A stretch of 64,000 bases of DNA from Phytopseudomonas dryadis (GCF_004327355.1 NZ_QJUM01000004.1:186001-250000), one strand, 5' to 3'; positions 48,405-57,682 are shown, counted from the first letter of the stretch. Notes: generated by a model from the letters alone, not told the origin. Numbers and translations are program-made.

Positions 48405-48920
48405 ATGGATGCCTCCATCGTGACCAAGCTCGAACTCTATCTCGCCCACCGCGCCGCCCTGGTGGACTACGCCACCCCCATCGTCGGCTGCCGGGCCAGG
48501 GCCGAGGACGTGGTGCAGGAAGCCTGGCTGCGCTTCAATGGCCACGGGCAGGACGCGGTAGTGATCGACAAACCGCTCAATTACCTTTATCGGATCGTCC
48601 GCAACCTGGCCTTCGACCTGACCCGCCGTCTCGCCACCGAACGCCGCCAGCCTGGCGGCGAAGCCCTGCTCGAGGAACTCTCCGACCAGACGCCGGGGCC
48701 GGAGCAACAGGCCAGCAGCAGCGACGAGTTGCGCATCGTCAACGCCGCCCTCGACGAACTGCCCGCACGTACGCGCCAGGCTTTCGAAATGCACCGCCTG
48801 GGCGGGCACACCCTGCAGCACATCGCCGCGACCCTGGGCATTTCGGTGGGCCTGGCCCATCAACTGGTGCATCAGGCGCTCTGTCATTGCGCCGACCGCC
48901 TGGAGCAGGCCAATGCCTGA
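48405..48920 (+). CDS. FecI-type ECF sigma factor, cassette B
   Basis: A 171-residue ECF sigma factor, paralogue of the cassette A protein (LELYLAHRAALVDYATPIVG and VVQEAWLRFN are near-identical). Region 4 is LDELPARTRQAFEMHRLGGHTLQHIAATLGISVGLAHQLV. The last eight bases overlap the fecR-like gene. It should direct the receptor-protease-transporter operon. Confidence 0.92.
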   Translation: MDASIVTKLELYLAHRAALVDYATPIVGCRARAEDVVQEAWLRFNGHGQDAVVIDKPLNYLYRIVRNLAFDLTRRLATERRQPGGEALLEELSDQTPGPEQQASSSDELRIVNAALDELPARTRQAFEMHRLGGHTLQHIAATLGISVGLAHQLVHQALCHCADRLEQANA

Positions 48921-49998
48921 AGATCCTCTGAAAAATCCACCGTGTGATACGTCCTTTGCTCAGAGCATTGACTCTGTGCGACCCTCTGCACCTCGTCCAA
49001 CCCACGCCAAGGCGCCCATGCACGGCAACCTCAGACACATTGCACTGGACTGGCTGCTGCGCATCCAGCAGAGCCCCGAGGATGCCGACCTGCGCATCGG
49101 TCTGGCCGCCTGGCTGGCCGCCGACGCCAGCCATGTCGAAGCCTACCGCAAGGCCGAACGGGTCTGGCGCCTGACCGGCATGGCGCAGGCCGCCGAGCAG
49201 GAACAGGCCCCTGCCGACACGCCGGGAGCGTTGCCCGCGGCGGCCATTCCAGCCAGACCTGGGCGGCCACGCCGCCGGCACCGCTACGCCCTGCTGGCCG
49301 GCGCCCTCACCGCCTGCCTGGTGGTGTTCATCGCACCGTCGGGCTACCTGGCCTACCAGAGCGACTACCGCACCGCCCAGGGCGAGCAGCGCACGGTCGA
49401 ACTGGCAGATGGCAGCCGTGTGCGGCTGGACGGCGCCTCGGCGATTGCCGTGGCGTACGCCGCCGGCCAGCGCGAGGTACGCCTGCTCGCCGGCCAGGCC
49501 TTCTTCGAGGTAACGGCTGACGAGACGCGCCCCTTCACCGTACAGGCCAGGGACCTGCGTATCACCGTCACCGGCACCGCCTTCAACGTCAGCATCCGCC
49601 CCACGCAACTCGCCGTGGCCGTGCAACATGGCTCGGTCCGCGTGACCGACGGCAGCACCACCCTGGCCGAAGCCCTGGGCCAGGGCGAACGCCTGCGCTG
49701 GCGCAGCGACACCCATGCGCTGACCCGCGACAGCCTGCCCGTCGCACAGATCGCCACCTGGCAGCAGGGGCAACTGGTGGTCAAGGACGCACGCATCGCC
49801 GATGTGCTGGACGAGTTGCGTCCCTACCTGCCGGGCCAGCTGACGCTACGCGATGCCCAGCTCGGCGAGCAGCGGGTCACCGGCGTCTACGACCTGCGTG
49901 ACCCTGACGCCGCCCTGCGCGCGGTGATCCAGCCCTATCAGGGCGAAGTCCGCACCTGGACGCCCTGGCTACGGGTGATCGGTCGCAACGCCGAATAA
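48913..49998 (+). CDS. FecR-type anti-sigma/sigma-regulator, cassette B
   Basis: A 361-residue FecR homologue. It has a cytoplasmic domain (DWLLRIQQSPEDADLRIGLAAWL; AYRKAERVWRLTG), a membrane helix (about 122-142, YALLAGALTACLVVFIAPSG) and a periplasmic FecR domain (GEQRTVELADGSRVRLDGAS; ITVTGTAFNVS; LGQGERLRWRS). Its start overlaps the sigma gene by eight bases. It is paralogous to the cassette A protein. Confidence 0.92.
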   Translation: MPEDPLKNPPCDTSFAQSIDSVRPSAPRPTHAKAPMHGNLRHIALDWLLRIQQSPEDADLRIGLAAWLAADASHVEAYRKAERVWRLTGMAQAAEQEQAPADTPGALPAAAIPARPGRPRRRHRYALLAGALTACLVVFIAPSGYLAYQSDYRTAQGEQRTVELADGSRVRLDGASAIAVAYAAGQREVRLLAGQAFFEVTADETRPFTVQARDLRITVTGTAFNVSIRPTQLAVAVQHGSVRVTDGSTTLAEALGQGERLRWRSDTHALTRDSLPVAQIATWQQGQLVVKDARIADVLDELRPYLPGQLTLRDAQLGEQRVTGVYDLRDPDAALRAVIQPYQGEVRTWTPWLRVIGRNAE

Positions 49999-50030
49999 GC
50001 CAGGCTGCACTCGCTCCCCTGAAAAATAAT

Positions 50031-50069
50031 TCATGAATTTCTGAAAATTCATCGAGCCAGCGCGTCATT
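50031..50069 (+). promoter_or_regulatory. Putative ECF promoter of receptor gene B
   Basis: TTCTGAAAAT, 14 bases, then CGTCATT (50063-50069), 71 bases before the receptor ATG. The upstream bases TTCATGAAT also match TTCACGATC of cassette A, giving a shared pattern over about 40 bases in two otherwise unlike spacers. Confidence 0.6.
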
Positions 50070-50140
50070 GCCCCGGAGCCGAATCGATACGGATTCGCAT
50101 TAGCTTTCATATTGGGTCGTTGGCCCACTCGGGGAACCTC

Positions 50141-52984
50141 ATGAACAAGCAGTCGCAGCGACTCGAACGCCCTTCCACCGCCCCCCAGAAACTGGGCCGG
50201 GCCATCGGCCTGGGGCTTCTCGGCCTCTGCGGCGCGCTGCCCCTGTCGCCCAGCCATGCCCAGGAAGCGCCCAACCCCGGCAGCACCCTGCTGCAGCGCC
50301 AGCACAGCTTCGCCATCGACGCCCAGCCCCTGGCCGACGCGCTGATCGCCTTCGCCCAGCAGAGCGGCTTGCAGGTCAGCGTCGATGCGAGCCTGGTGGG
50401 CAACCTGCGTGGTAATGCGGTACACGGACAGATGAGCAGCGAACAGGCGCTGGCGCGGCTACTCGCCGACAGTGGCGTCAGTTGGGACTACCAACAGGGC
50501 CTGGTGACCTTCCGCGCCACGGCGGAGTTGAGTAACGGCGCCGCGCTGGAACTGGGCAACACCGTGGTGCTGGCTCGCGAGGCGGACCAGTTCCCTGGCG
50601 AAACCACCATCGACAGCCGCGCCATCCAGGCCTTCCCCGGCGCCAACGGCGACATCACCACCCTGCTGAAGATGCATCCCGCGGTGCAGTTCAGCGGCCA
50701 GCAGCAGAGCAGCAACACTCCCGGCGAGATCGACCCGGCGGATATCAGTATCAACGGTGCCCGCTACTATCAGAACAACTTCATGATCGACGGGATCAGC
50801 ATCAACAACGACCTCGACCCCGGCTACCACACCTATGGCAGCATCCAGGCCTACGACGGCGCACCCGGCCGCTCCCATGGCATCGCCCTGGACGCCGACC
50901 TGCTGGAGAAGGTCAAGGTCTACGACAGCAACGTGCCGGCCGAATACGGCGGTTTCAACGGTGGCGTGATCGACGCCGTGACCCGCCGTCCCAGCAAGGA
51001 GCTGCACGGCAAGCTGTCGGCCTCCATGACCCGTTCGGAGTGGACCAGCTACCACATCGACGATGACGACGCGGACAGCTGGGAATATCCGAGCACCGGC
51101 GAGTACCAGCCGGAATTCCTCAAGACCACCGTGCGCGGCACCCTCGAAGGCCACCTGACCGACGACTTCGGCGCCATTTTCCATTTTTCCCAAAAGCGCT
51201 CGACCATCCCGCAGTATCGTTTCGAAAGCGGCTACGTCAGCCCGGGCCTATCGGAGAAGAAGGATCAGACGCGACGCATCGACAACTACCTGCTCAAGAC
51301 CTACTGGAACGTCAACGAGCGACTGAGCCTGGATACCTCGCTAGTCTATGCGCCCCAGGACAACTACCACTTCGTACGCAGCCGCCTCAATTCCGGCTTC
51401 AACCTGAAAAGCGGCGGCTGGCAGGGCTCGCTGAACGCCGTATGGCAAGGCGACCAGGCAACCTGGACGCACAAGCTGGCGCTGACCCAAGTGGAAAACT
51501 CGCGCAAGGCCGAAGCCGACCACTACATCAACTGGTATTACTCGGCCAGCAAGAACTGGGGCTATCCCGGCAGCACGACCGCACGCAGCGCCGAGGGCAG
51601 CTTCGGCGACATCTATCAGGAACAACGCGGGGCCGAATACAGCCTCAAGGCCGACTGGCAGCCACTGTTCCTGCTGGGCAGCGAGCACAATTTCACCAGC
51701 GGTCTGGAGCTGTCCAGCAAGGACGCCGTGTGGGAGCGTCCGACCGATGCTTCAGGAACAACGGGCTTCCGCCGTGACAACGGCACGAATTGCAACGGCG
51801 TCAGCGACCTCTGCTCGATCGGCACCCAGCTCAACGGCAACACCCGTCAGTACTCGAGCCTGAAGGTGCTCTACGCCGCCGGCAAGATCGAGGCCAGCGA
51901 GAACAAGTACGCCCTGTACCTGCAGGACCGCCTGCATTGGGGCCGCTTGACCCTGCGCCCAGGGCTGCGCTTCGAGGGCGACGACTACATGGACAAGAAG
52001 ACCTTGGCACCGCGCTTCGTCGCCAGCTATGACGTTTTCGACGACCGCAACACCATCCTCACCGCCGGCGCCAATCGCTACTACGGACGCAACCTGTTCA
52101 AATACCGCCTGGCCGACGGCCGCCAGGCCCTCAACACCACCATGTCCCGCACCAGCGCCACCGGGCAATGGACCATGACCAGCCAGGCCAATACCAACAA
52201 GTTCTCCTCGCTGAACATCCCCTACGATGACGAACTGTCGCTGGCCATCGAGCAACGCTGGCTGGATACCGACTTCCGCCTCGGCTACGTACGCCGCTAC
52301 GGACGCGACCAGGTGGTCCGTGCCTACGGCAGCACCGCGGGACTCGGTCAGGGCGATAACGTCACCTACGCCAGGAACTACTACACCTACACCAATGCCG
52401 GGCGCAGCGACAGCGACAACGTCAGCCTGACCATCACCCCGCAACCGACCCTGAACCTCGCCGGCAGCCGCACCAATTTCCAGTTCGCCGCCGACTGGTC
52501 GCGAACCCTGAACGCCAACAGCAACTACGAGAGCATCGTCGACAACAACGAATTCGTCGACAACGAGGTAGTCTACGACGGCTCGATCATGCGCTACAGC
52601 GAACTACCGACCGCCGACTTCAATCGACCCTGGACGCTGCGCCTGACCAGCATCACGGAAATCCCCGCGCTGCATCTGACCTGGAGCAACTTCTTCCGCT
52701 ACCGCGGTGCCTACGACCAGCTCTACAGCACCGACGACACCGTGGAGATCGACGGCTCCATCTACGAGCTCTACGCCAATTACCGGGTCAAGGCCGCACC
52801 GACCTGGGACACCCGCGTCCACTGGGAACTGCCCACCGGCAAGGATCAATCGGTGTTCGTCGCCGTCGACGTGACCAACGTCGCCGACAAGATCAACCGC
52901 ACCTCCTACAGCCGCAGCGGCACCAACTACACCTCCTACGAGGCAGGCCGCCAGTACTGGCTCGAAGTCGGCTACAAATTCTGA
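50141..52984 (+). CDS. TonB-dependent receptor with STN domain, YddB/FusA-like by context, cassette B
   Basis: A 947-residue receptor paralogous to the cassette A receptor over its whole length. The signal peptide ends near LSPSHAQE, and the STN domain is about 57-125 (FAIDAQPLADALIAFAQQSGLQ). A TonB-box-like GNTVVLA, plug (GEIDPADISINGARYYQN) and barrel end (LEVGYKF) follow. The loop Cys pair is NCNGVSDLC. The M16 protease gene overlaps its stop codon. The ligand is unknown; by context an iron-containing protein or peptide is plausible. The start at 50141 is the ATG before a basic signal sequence. Confidence 0.9.
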   Translation: MNKQSQRLERPSTAPQKLGRAIGLGLLGLCGALPLSPSHAQEAPNPGSTLLQRQHSFAIDAQPLADALIAFAQQSGLQVSVDASLVGNLRGNAVHGQMSSEQALARLLADSGVSWDYQQGLVTFRATAELSNGAALELGNTVVLAREADQFPGETTIDSRAIQAFPGANGDITTLLKMHPAVQFSGQQQSSNTPGEIDPADISINGARYYQNNFMIDGISINNDLDPGYHTYGSIQAYDGAPGRSHGIALDADLLEKVKVYDSNVPAEYGGFNGGVIDAVTRRPSKELHGKLSASMTRSEWTSYHIDDDDADSWEYPSTGEYQPEFLKTTVRGTLEGHLTDDFGAIFHFSQKRSTIPQYRFESGYVSPGLSEKKDQTRRIDNYLLKTYWNVNERLSLDTSLVYAPQDNYHFVRSRLNSGFNLKSGGWQGSLNAVWQGDQATWTHKLALTQVENSRKAEADHYINWYYSASKNWGYPGSTTARSAEGSFGDIYQEQRGAEYSLKADWQPLFLLGSEHNFTSGLELSSKDAVWERPTDASGTTGFRRDNGTNCNGVSDLCSIGTQLNGNTRQYSSLKVLYAAGKIEASENKYALYLQDRLHWGRLTLRPGLRFEGDDYMDKKTLAPRFVASYDVFDDRNTILTAGANRYYGRNLFKYRLADGRQALNTTMSRTSATGQWTMTSQANTNKFSSLNIPYDDELSLAIEQRWLDTDFRLGYVRRYGRDQVVRAYGSTAGLGQGDNVTYARNYYTYTNAGRSDSDNVSLTITPQPTLNLAGSRTNFQFAADWSRTLNANSNYESIVDNNEFVDNEVVYDGSIMRYSELPTADFNRPWTLRLTSITEIPALHLTWSNFFRYRGAYDQLYSTDDTVEIDGSIYELYANYRVKAAPTWDTRVHWELPTGKDQSVFVAVDVTNVADKINRTSYSRSGTNYTSYEAGRQYWLEVGYKF

Positions 52985-55779
52985 TGGCGGGTACCTGGAC
53001 AAGCAGGCTGGCGGGTCTGCTCGGCGCATTGCTGCTCGGCGCCTGCGCCAGCCCGCCGCCGCCCGACACGCCACTGCGCTGGGACGAACGCGTGATCCGC
53101 GGCGAACTGGCCAATGGCCTGCAATACAACCTGGTGCGCAGCGACGCCCAACCCAGGCGACTGGATCTGCGCCTGACAGTGCACGCGGGATCGGTGGACG
53201 AGGACGACGATCAGGTCGGCGTCGCCCATATGCTCGAGCACCTGGCCTTCTACAGTCATGGCGGCGATCCGCTCGATGTACGCCAACGCCTGCAGCAGGC
53301 CGGCTGGCAGCAGGGCCGCCACTACAACGCGGTGACCAGCTACGACCGCACCCAGTATCTGTTCAGCCCGCCCGAAGGCAACGTGCACACCGGGCTGGCC
53401 CTGCAGGCCCTGGCCGATCTGGTGTTCGCCGCGGATTACAGTGCCGCCGACCTCGACCGCGAGCGCCCCATCGTCATCGAGGAATGGCGGGGCGGCCTCG
53501 GCGTGGCCCAGCGCATGAACGCCCAGCGCACCGCCGCCCAGCGCACCGGCTCGCGCTACCCGGCGCACCGCACCATCGGTAACCGCAAGGCCATCGAGCA
53601 GGCGCAACTGGCCGCCCTGCAGGCCTTCCAGCAACGCTGGTACCGGCCGAACAACATGGTGCTCAACATCGTCGGCGATTTCGCTCCCCAGCAGATGAGG
53701 CGCCAGATCGAGCAGGTCTTCGGCCAGGCGGCTCCGGCTGCGCTGGGCCCGCGCGAACAGCTGGAGCTGCCACTGGATCGACGGCTCAAGGTGTTTCGCG
53801 TGCAGGACAGCCAGAGCGGCAGCAACCAGGTCGCCCTGCTGTTTCGCTTCCAGGAAACCGATCGCCGCCAGCAGGATCTGGCCGCCAGCCGCGAGCGGCT
53901 GATCGATCGCCTGGCCCTGGCCGTGCTCACGCGCCAGTTGCGCCACCAGCCTCGAGAAGAAGGTGTCAGCAGCCTGACCGCGGTGAAAACCCAGATCGGC
54001 CGGCGTAGCGGGGTCCTGGCGCTGGCCGCCGGGGTCGACGGGCAGCACCACGACGTGGCCCTGGATAGCCTGCTGCGTGAACGGCAGCGCCTGTATCGGC
54101 ATGATCTGCTGGCCGCAGACGTCGAGGCGGCCAAAGGCGAGATCCGCCGGATTGCCGAGCGCATGCTGGCAACGCCCGAACCTCGTGACTTCGACGGCTG
54201 GGTACGCCAGCTCAACGACGCCACCCTGGCCGAACGCGTGCTGCAGGATCCCCGGGACATCGCCCGCCATGCCCTGGCCAACCTGGACAGCATCGGCGCC
54301 GCCGACTTGCAGCAGCGCATCAGGCACTGGCTGAACAGCCGCGACCGCGTCCTGCAACTTAGCGCCCCGGGCGATACGCCGCTGCCATTGCCGTCGGCAG
54401 CGGCCGTCGAGCAGCGCTGGCAGCACTGGTCGCAGGCCAGGCTGGAAGCACCGCAGGCGCCGCGTGCCGAGGTCGAAGCGCAGCCCCCCGAGCTGCTGGC
54501 CACGGCGCCGAGCGGCAGCATCGGCGAGCGTCGCACGTTCGCCACCGAGGGCGTCGAGCACTGGCACCTGAGCAACGGCGACCGCCTGGTCTGGCTGCGC
54601 CGCCCCGGGCTCGACGGCAAGGCGCAGTTGCGCGTCGATTCCAGCGCCGGCTTCATGCACCAGGGCGCGTTGCCGTGGCGGGCGCAGATCGCCAATCAGT
54701 TGGCCCTGCAGACACCGCCTTCCGGCTGGAGCGACGAGCAGCTACGGGCCTGGCGACAAAGCGAAGGCGTACAGCTGTCCTTCGAGCAGGGCCCGCGGCG
54801 CCTGGAAGCCAACGGCAGCGCCAACCCCGCACAGCTGGCCAGCCTGCTGGCCCTGTACCAGCTGCGGCAGACCCGCGACGAACTGGACGAGCAGGCCTAT
54901 CGCGCGGCCCTGGACGACCTGCGCGAGCGGCTGTCGCGTCAACGCGACAGTGTGCGCAGCGAACAGGACGCCACCTGGCGGCAACTGAAACAGGGCCGTG
55001 AAGACTGGCAGAGCCCCACGGCCGAGGCCATCGATGGCCTGCAGCGCGCCACCCTGGAACAGGACTGGCGACGCCAGGCCGCAGCCCCGGTGACCTACTA
55101 CCTGATGAGCGACCTGCCGGCGACCGAACTGGAACCTCTGGTTCGCCGCTACCTGGCCGGAATCCCCCGTGCTCAGGCGCTGAGCAGTGCACAGCCGGAG
55201 CGCCAGCCCGGTCGCCGCCAGGCGGTCCTGGCCATCGCCCTCGAGCCGCGGGCCAGCCTCTACGCCAGCAGCTTCCGGCCCCGCCCCTGGAATCCCGGCG
55301 ATGCCGCGCGGGTCGCGGCGCTGCGCGAGATTGCCAACAGCCACTTGAAACAGCGGCTACGCGGCGAAGCCGCCGGGGTCTACCGGCTGAAATTCGACAG
55401 CGAGCTGAGCCCCGAATACCAGCGCATCGACAGCGAACTGCACTTCAGCAGCGATCCGCGGCGCCTCGATGAACTGTGGGCACTGGCCCGCCAGACCCTG
55501 GCCAGCCTGCCCGACCACCTCGACGAAGCCACTATCGCCCCGCTGCGCGCCGAACTGGCCCGCCAGGAACAGCGCCGGCGCCAGGACCCGACCAGCCAGT
55601 TGCACCGCCTGGTGCTCAGCGAGCGCGCCTGGGGCGATCCGCGCTACCTCAGCGAGCAGCGCGACCTGCCGGCCGCCCTCGAACTGGAGGCGATGAGAGG
55701 CCTGGCCCGGCAATTGTTCGTCACGGAAAACCGCGTGCTGCTGCGCGTTCTGCCGCAACAAGCGGAGGCGGTGCGATGA
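52984..55779 (+). CDS. pqqL: M16 zinc metalloprotease lipoprotein, PqqL/FusC-like
   Basis: A 931-residue exported protease with a lipobox (LLLGAC, Cys21). The inverted zinc motif is HMLEH (His82, Glu85, His86), with a third ligand at Glu166 or Glu167 (VIEEWRGG). The length matches PqqL and FusC, which have two M16 halves in one chain; the second half lacks the zinc motif, as expected. FusC cuts imported ferredoxin in the periplasm. The ATG overlaps the receptor stop (TGATG), and the transporter gene overlaps its end. The lipid anchor is a difference from soluble PqqL. Confidence 0.88.
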   Translation: MAGTWTSRLAGLLGALLLGACASPPPPDTPLRWDERVIRGELANGLQYNLVRSDAQPRRLDLRLTVHAGSVDEDDDQVGVAHMLEHLAFYSHGGDPLDVRQRLQQAGWQQGRHYNAVTSYDRTQYLFSPPEGNVHTGLALQALADLVFAADYSAADLDRERPIVIEEWRGGLGVAQRMNAQRTAAQRTGSRYPAHRTIGNRKAIEQAQLAALQAFQQRWYRPNNMVLNIVGDFAPQQMRRQIEQVFGQAAPAALGPREQLELPLDRRLKVFRVQDSQSGSNQVALLFRFQETDRRQQDLAASRERLIDRLALAVLTRQLRHQPREEGVSSLTAVKTQIGRRSGVLALAAGVDGQHHDVALDSLLRERQRLYRHDLLAADVEAAKGEIRRIAERMLATPEPRDFDGWVRQLNDATLAERVLQDPRDIARHALANLDSIGAADLQQRIRHWLNSRDRVLQLSAPGDTPLPLPSAAAVEQRWQHWSQARLEAPQAPRAEVEAQPPELLATAPSGSIGERRTFATEGVEHWHLSNGDRLVWLRRPGLDGKAQLRVDSSAGFMHQGALPWRAQIANQLALQTPPSGWSDEQLRAWRQSEGVQLSFEQGPRRLEANGSANPAQLASLLALYQLRQTRDELDEQAYRAALDDLRERLSRQRDSVRSEQDATWRQLKQGREDWQSPTAEAIDGLQRATLEQDWRRQAAAPVTYYLMSDLPATELEPLVRRYLAGIPRAQALSSAQPERQPGRRQAVLAIALEPRASLYASSFRPRPWNPGDAARVAALREIANSHLKQRLRGEAAGVYRLKFDSELSPEYQRIDSELHFSSDPRRLDELWALARQTLASLPDHLDEATIAPLRAELARQEQRRRQDPTSQLHRLVLSERAWGDPRYLSEQRDLPAALELEAMRGLARQLFVTENRVLLRVLPQQAEAVR

Positions 55780-57467
55780 AACTGCTGCGCACCTTCTTCG
55801 CCCTGGCCCGGCCGTTCTGGCTGAGTCGCGCCGGCTGGCCGGGCTGGGCCCTGCTCGGCGGGGTGTTCGCCATGGGCCTGGGCATCGTCCAGGTCAACGT
55901 CTACATCAATGAATGGAGCAAGACCTTCTACGACACCCTGGCGACCTTCGACGGCCAGGCGCTGCTCGGCCTGATGGGCCAGTACGCCATGGCCATCGCC
56001 GCGCTGGTCGGCGTGATCGTCGCCAAGAACTGGCTGACCAAGGCGCTGATCCTGCGCTGGCGCCAGCACCTGAACGCGCACCTGCTCGCGCAATGGCTCG
56101 GCGAGCGCCGCTACTACCGCCTGGGGCTGAACGGCGAGCCGGATCATCCGGACCAGCGCATCGCCGAGGATGCCTACCTGCTGACCGACAAGACCGTCGG
56201 CCTGGTGGTCTCGCTGTTCATCAACACCCTGCAGCTCGGCGCCTTCGTCAGCATTCTCTGGCACTTGTCCGGCACCCAGACCTTCACCCTCGGCGGCTAC
56301 AGCCTGACCCTCGACGGCTACCTGGTCTGGGCCGTACTCCTCTATACCCTGGTCGGCACCCTGGCCACCCACTGGCTGGGGCGACCGCTGCACGGCCTCA
56401 ACTACGAGCGCCAGCGCAGCGAGGCGGCCTTTCGCGCCGACCTGCTGCGCAAGCGCGAGCATGCCGAACAGATCGCCCTGTATGACGGGGAACAGGCCGA
56501 GCGCCACAGCCTCGGCCTGCGCTTCGCCGCGATTGCCGACAACTGGCGAGCGCTGATGCGCCGCGAATTGAAGCTGGGAACCTTCACCGTCGGTTACGAC
56601 CGCGTCAGCCTGATCGTGCCGGTGTTTCTCGCCCTGCCCGCCTTTCTCGCCAAGACCATCACCCTTGGCGGGCTGATGCAGATCCGCACGGCCTTCGGCG
56701 CGGTACGCGAATCGCTGAGCTGGTTCATCAACTCCTACCGGACCCTGGCCGAATGGAGCGCCACGGTGCAGCGCCTCGGCCAGTTCCAGCGGGCCCTGGA
56801 ACAGCTGCAGCCGATCGAACTCGGTCGCGGCGAAATCCTCAACACCTGCGGGCTGGACGTGTTGCGACCCAATGGCGAAGCACTGTTATGCGGTCTGGCG
56901 CTGCATGCCCGCCCGGGCGAATGGCTGCACCTGGCCGGCGCCAGCGGCCTGGGCAAGTCGACCCTGCTGCGCACCCTGATGGGGCTCTGGCCCCATCATC
57001 GCGGCACCTGGCAACTGCCCGGCGGGCGCAGCCTGCTGCTGCCACAGAAGCCCTACCTGGCCAGCGACCGGCTGGATCGATTGCTGGCCTACCCGGCGCT
57101 GCAGATACCCGCGGAGCCAGAGCTGCGCCAGGCCCTGGCGGATGTCGGCCTGGATCACTTGCAGAACCAGTTGCAACGTGAGGCAGAGTGGGCGCGGGAA
57201 CTGTCGGGCGGCGAACAGCAGCGCCTGGCCCTGGCCCGCGCCCTGCTCTACCGCCCGGACACCCTGTACCTCGACGAAGCGACCAACCAACTCGACGAAC
57301 AGGCGGCCTGCCGCCTGCTCGAACGCCTGCGCCAGCGCCTGCCGCACTGCACCCTGATCGGTGTCAGCCACCAAGCCGCGGTACAGCGCCTGTTCGAGCG
57401 CAGTATCGACCTCCAGGAATGCACAGCGGACTGCAAACCGGCCAGCCTGGAGAACGCTCCGGCCTAG
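55776..57467 (+). CDS. yddA: YddA-like ABC transporter (SbmA/BacA-type membrane domain fused to ATPase)
   Basis: A 563-residue fused transporter. The N-terminal half has about six membrane helices (GWALLGGVFAMGLGIVQVNVYINEW; LLGLMGQYAMAIAALVGVIVAKNW) of the SbmA/BacA-like exporter fold with the EFSI-like YINEWSKTFYD. The ATPase half has Walker A GASGLGKS (388-395), signature LSGGE (476-480) and Walker B with Asp500 and Glu501 (LYLDEATNQLDEQ). The ATG overlaps the protease stop by four bases. E. coli YddA sits beside YddB and PqqL in the same way; its substrate is not known. Confidence 0.88.
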   Translation: MKLLRTFFALARPFWLSRAGWPGWALLGGVFAMGLGIVQVNVYINEWSKTFYDTLATFDGQALLGLMGQYAMAIAALVGVIVAKNWLTKALILRWRQHLNAHLLAQWLGERRYYRLGLNGEPDHPDQRIAEDAYLLTDKTVGLVVSLFINTLQLGAFVSILWHLSGTQTFTLGGYSLTLDGYLVWAVLLYTLVGTLATHWLGRPLHGLNYERQRSEAAFRADLLRKREHAEQIALYDGEQAERHSLGLRFAAIADNWRALMRRELKLGTFTVGYDRVSLIVPVFLALPAFLAKTITLGGLMQIRTAFGAVRESLSWFINSYRTLAEWSATVQRLGQFQRALEQLQPIELGRGEILNTCGLDVLRPNGEALLCGLALHARPGEWLHLAGASGLGKSTLLRTLMGLWPHHRGTWQLPGGRSLLLPQKPYLASDRLDRLLAYPALQIPAEPELRQALADVGLDHLQNQLQREAEWARELSGGEQQRLALARALLYRPDTLYLDEATNQLDEQAACRLLERLRQRLPHCTLIGVSHQAAVQRLFERSIDLQECTADCKPASLENAPA

Positions 57468-57538
57468 GTGGCCGATGCGCCTGAGACGGCGAACGGAACA
57501 CGCGCAATGCGGGATGCGGCCATAAGGCGCAAGCGGAC

Positions 57539-57602
57539 GTAGGATGGGTCGGGCCGCGTAGGTGGAACCCATCGGCATATCGATGGGTTCCACCCATCCT
57601 AC
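57539..57602. repeat. GGATGGGT palindromic repeat, copy 2
   Basis: GTAGGATGGGTCGGG on the left and CCCATCCTAC on the right, with the inner pair GGAACCCATC / GATGGGTTCC. It is almost identical in build to 15180-15240. It lies in the 350-base space between the transporter operon and rnk, which holds no gene; a degenerate relative (GTAGGGTGGATTGGGGCGCG) follows at about 57696-57740. Confidence 0.8.
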
Positions 57603-57614
57603 GAACTTGCTTTC

Positions 57615-57682
57615 GTGGGAGGGGCTTTAGCCGCGAGCTCTTCGCGCTTTATCGATCCCATCGCGGCTAAAGCCCCTCCCAC
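57615..57682. repeat. Perfect 22-bp inverted repeat (GTGGGAGGGGCTTTAGCC type)
   Basis: The bases 57615-57636 and 57661-57682 are exact reverse complements, separated by 24 bases. A truncated relative (GTGGGAGGCGCTTTAGCGG) lies near 63858. This looks like a REP-type element and could end transcription from the transporter operon. Confidence 0.85.
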
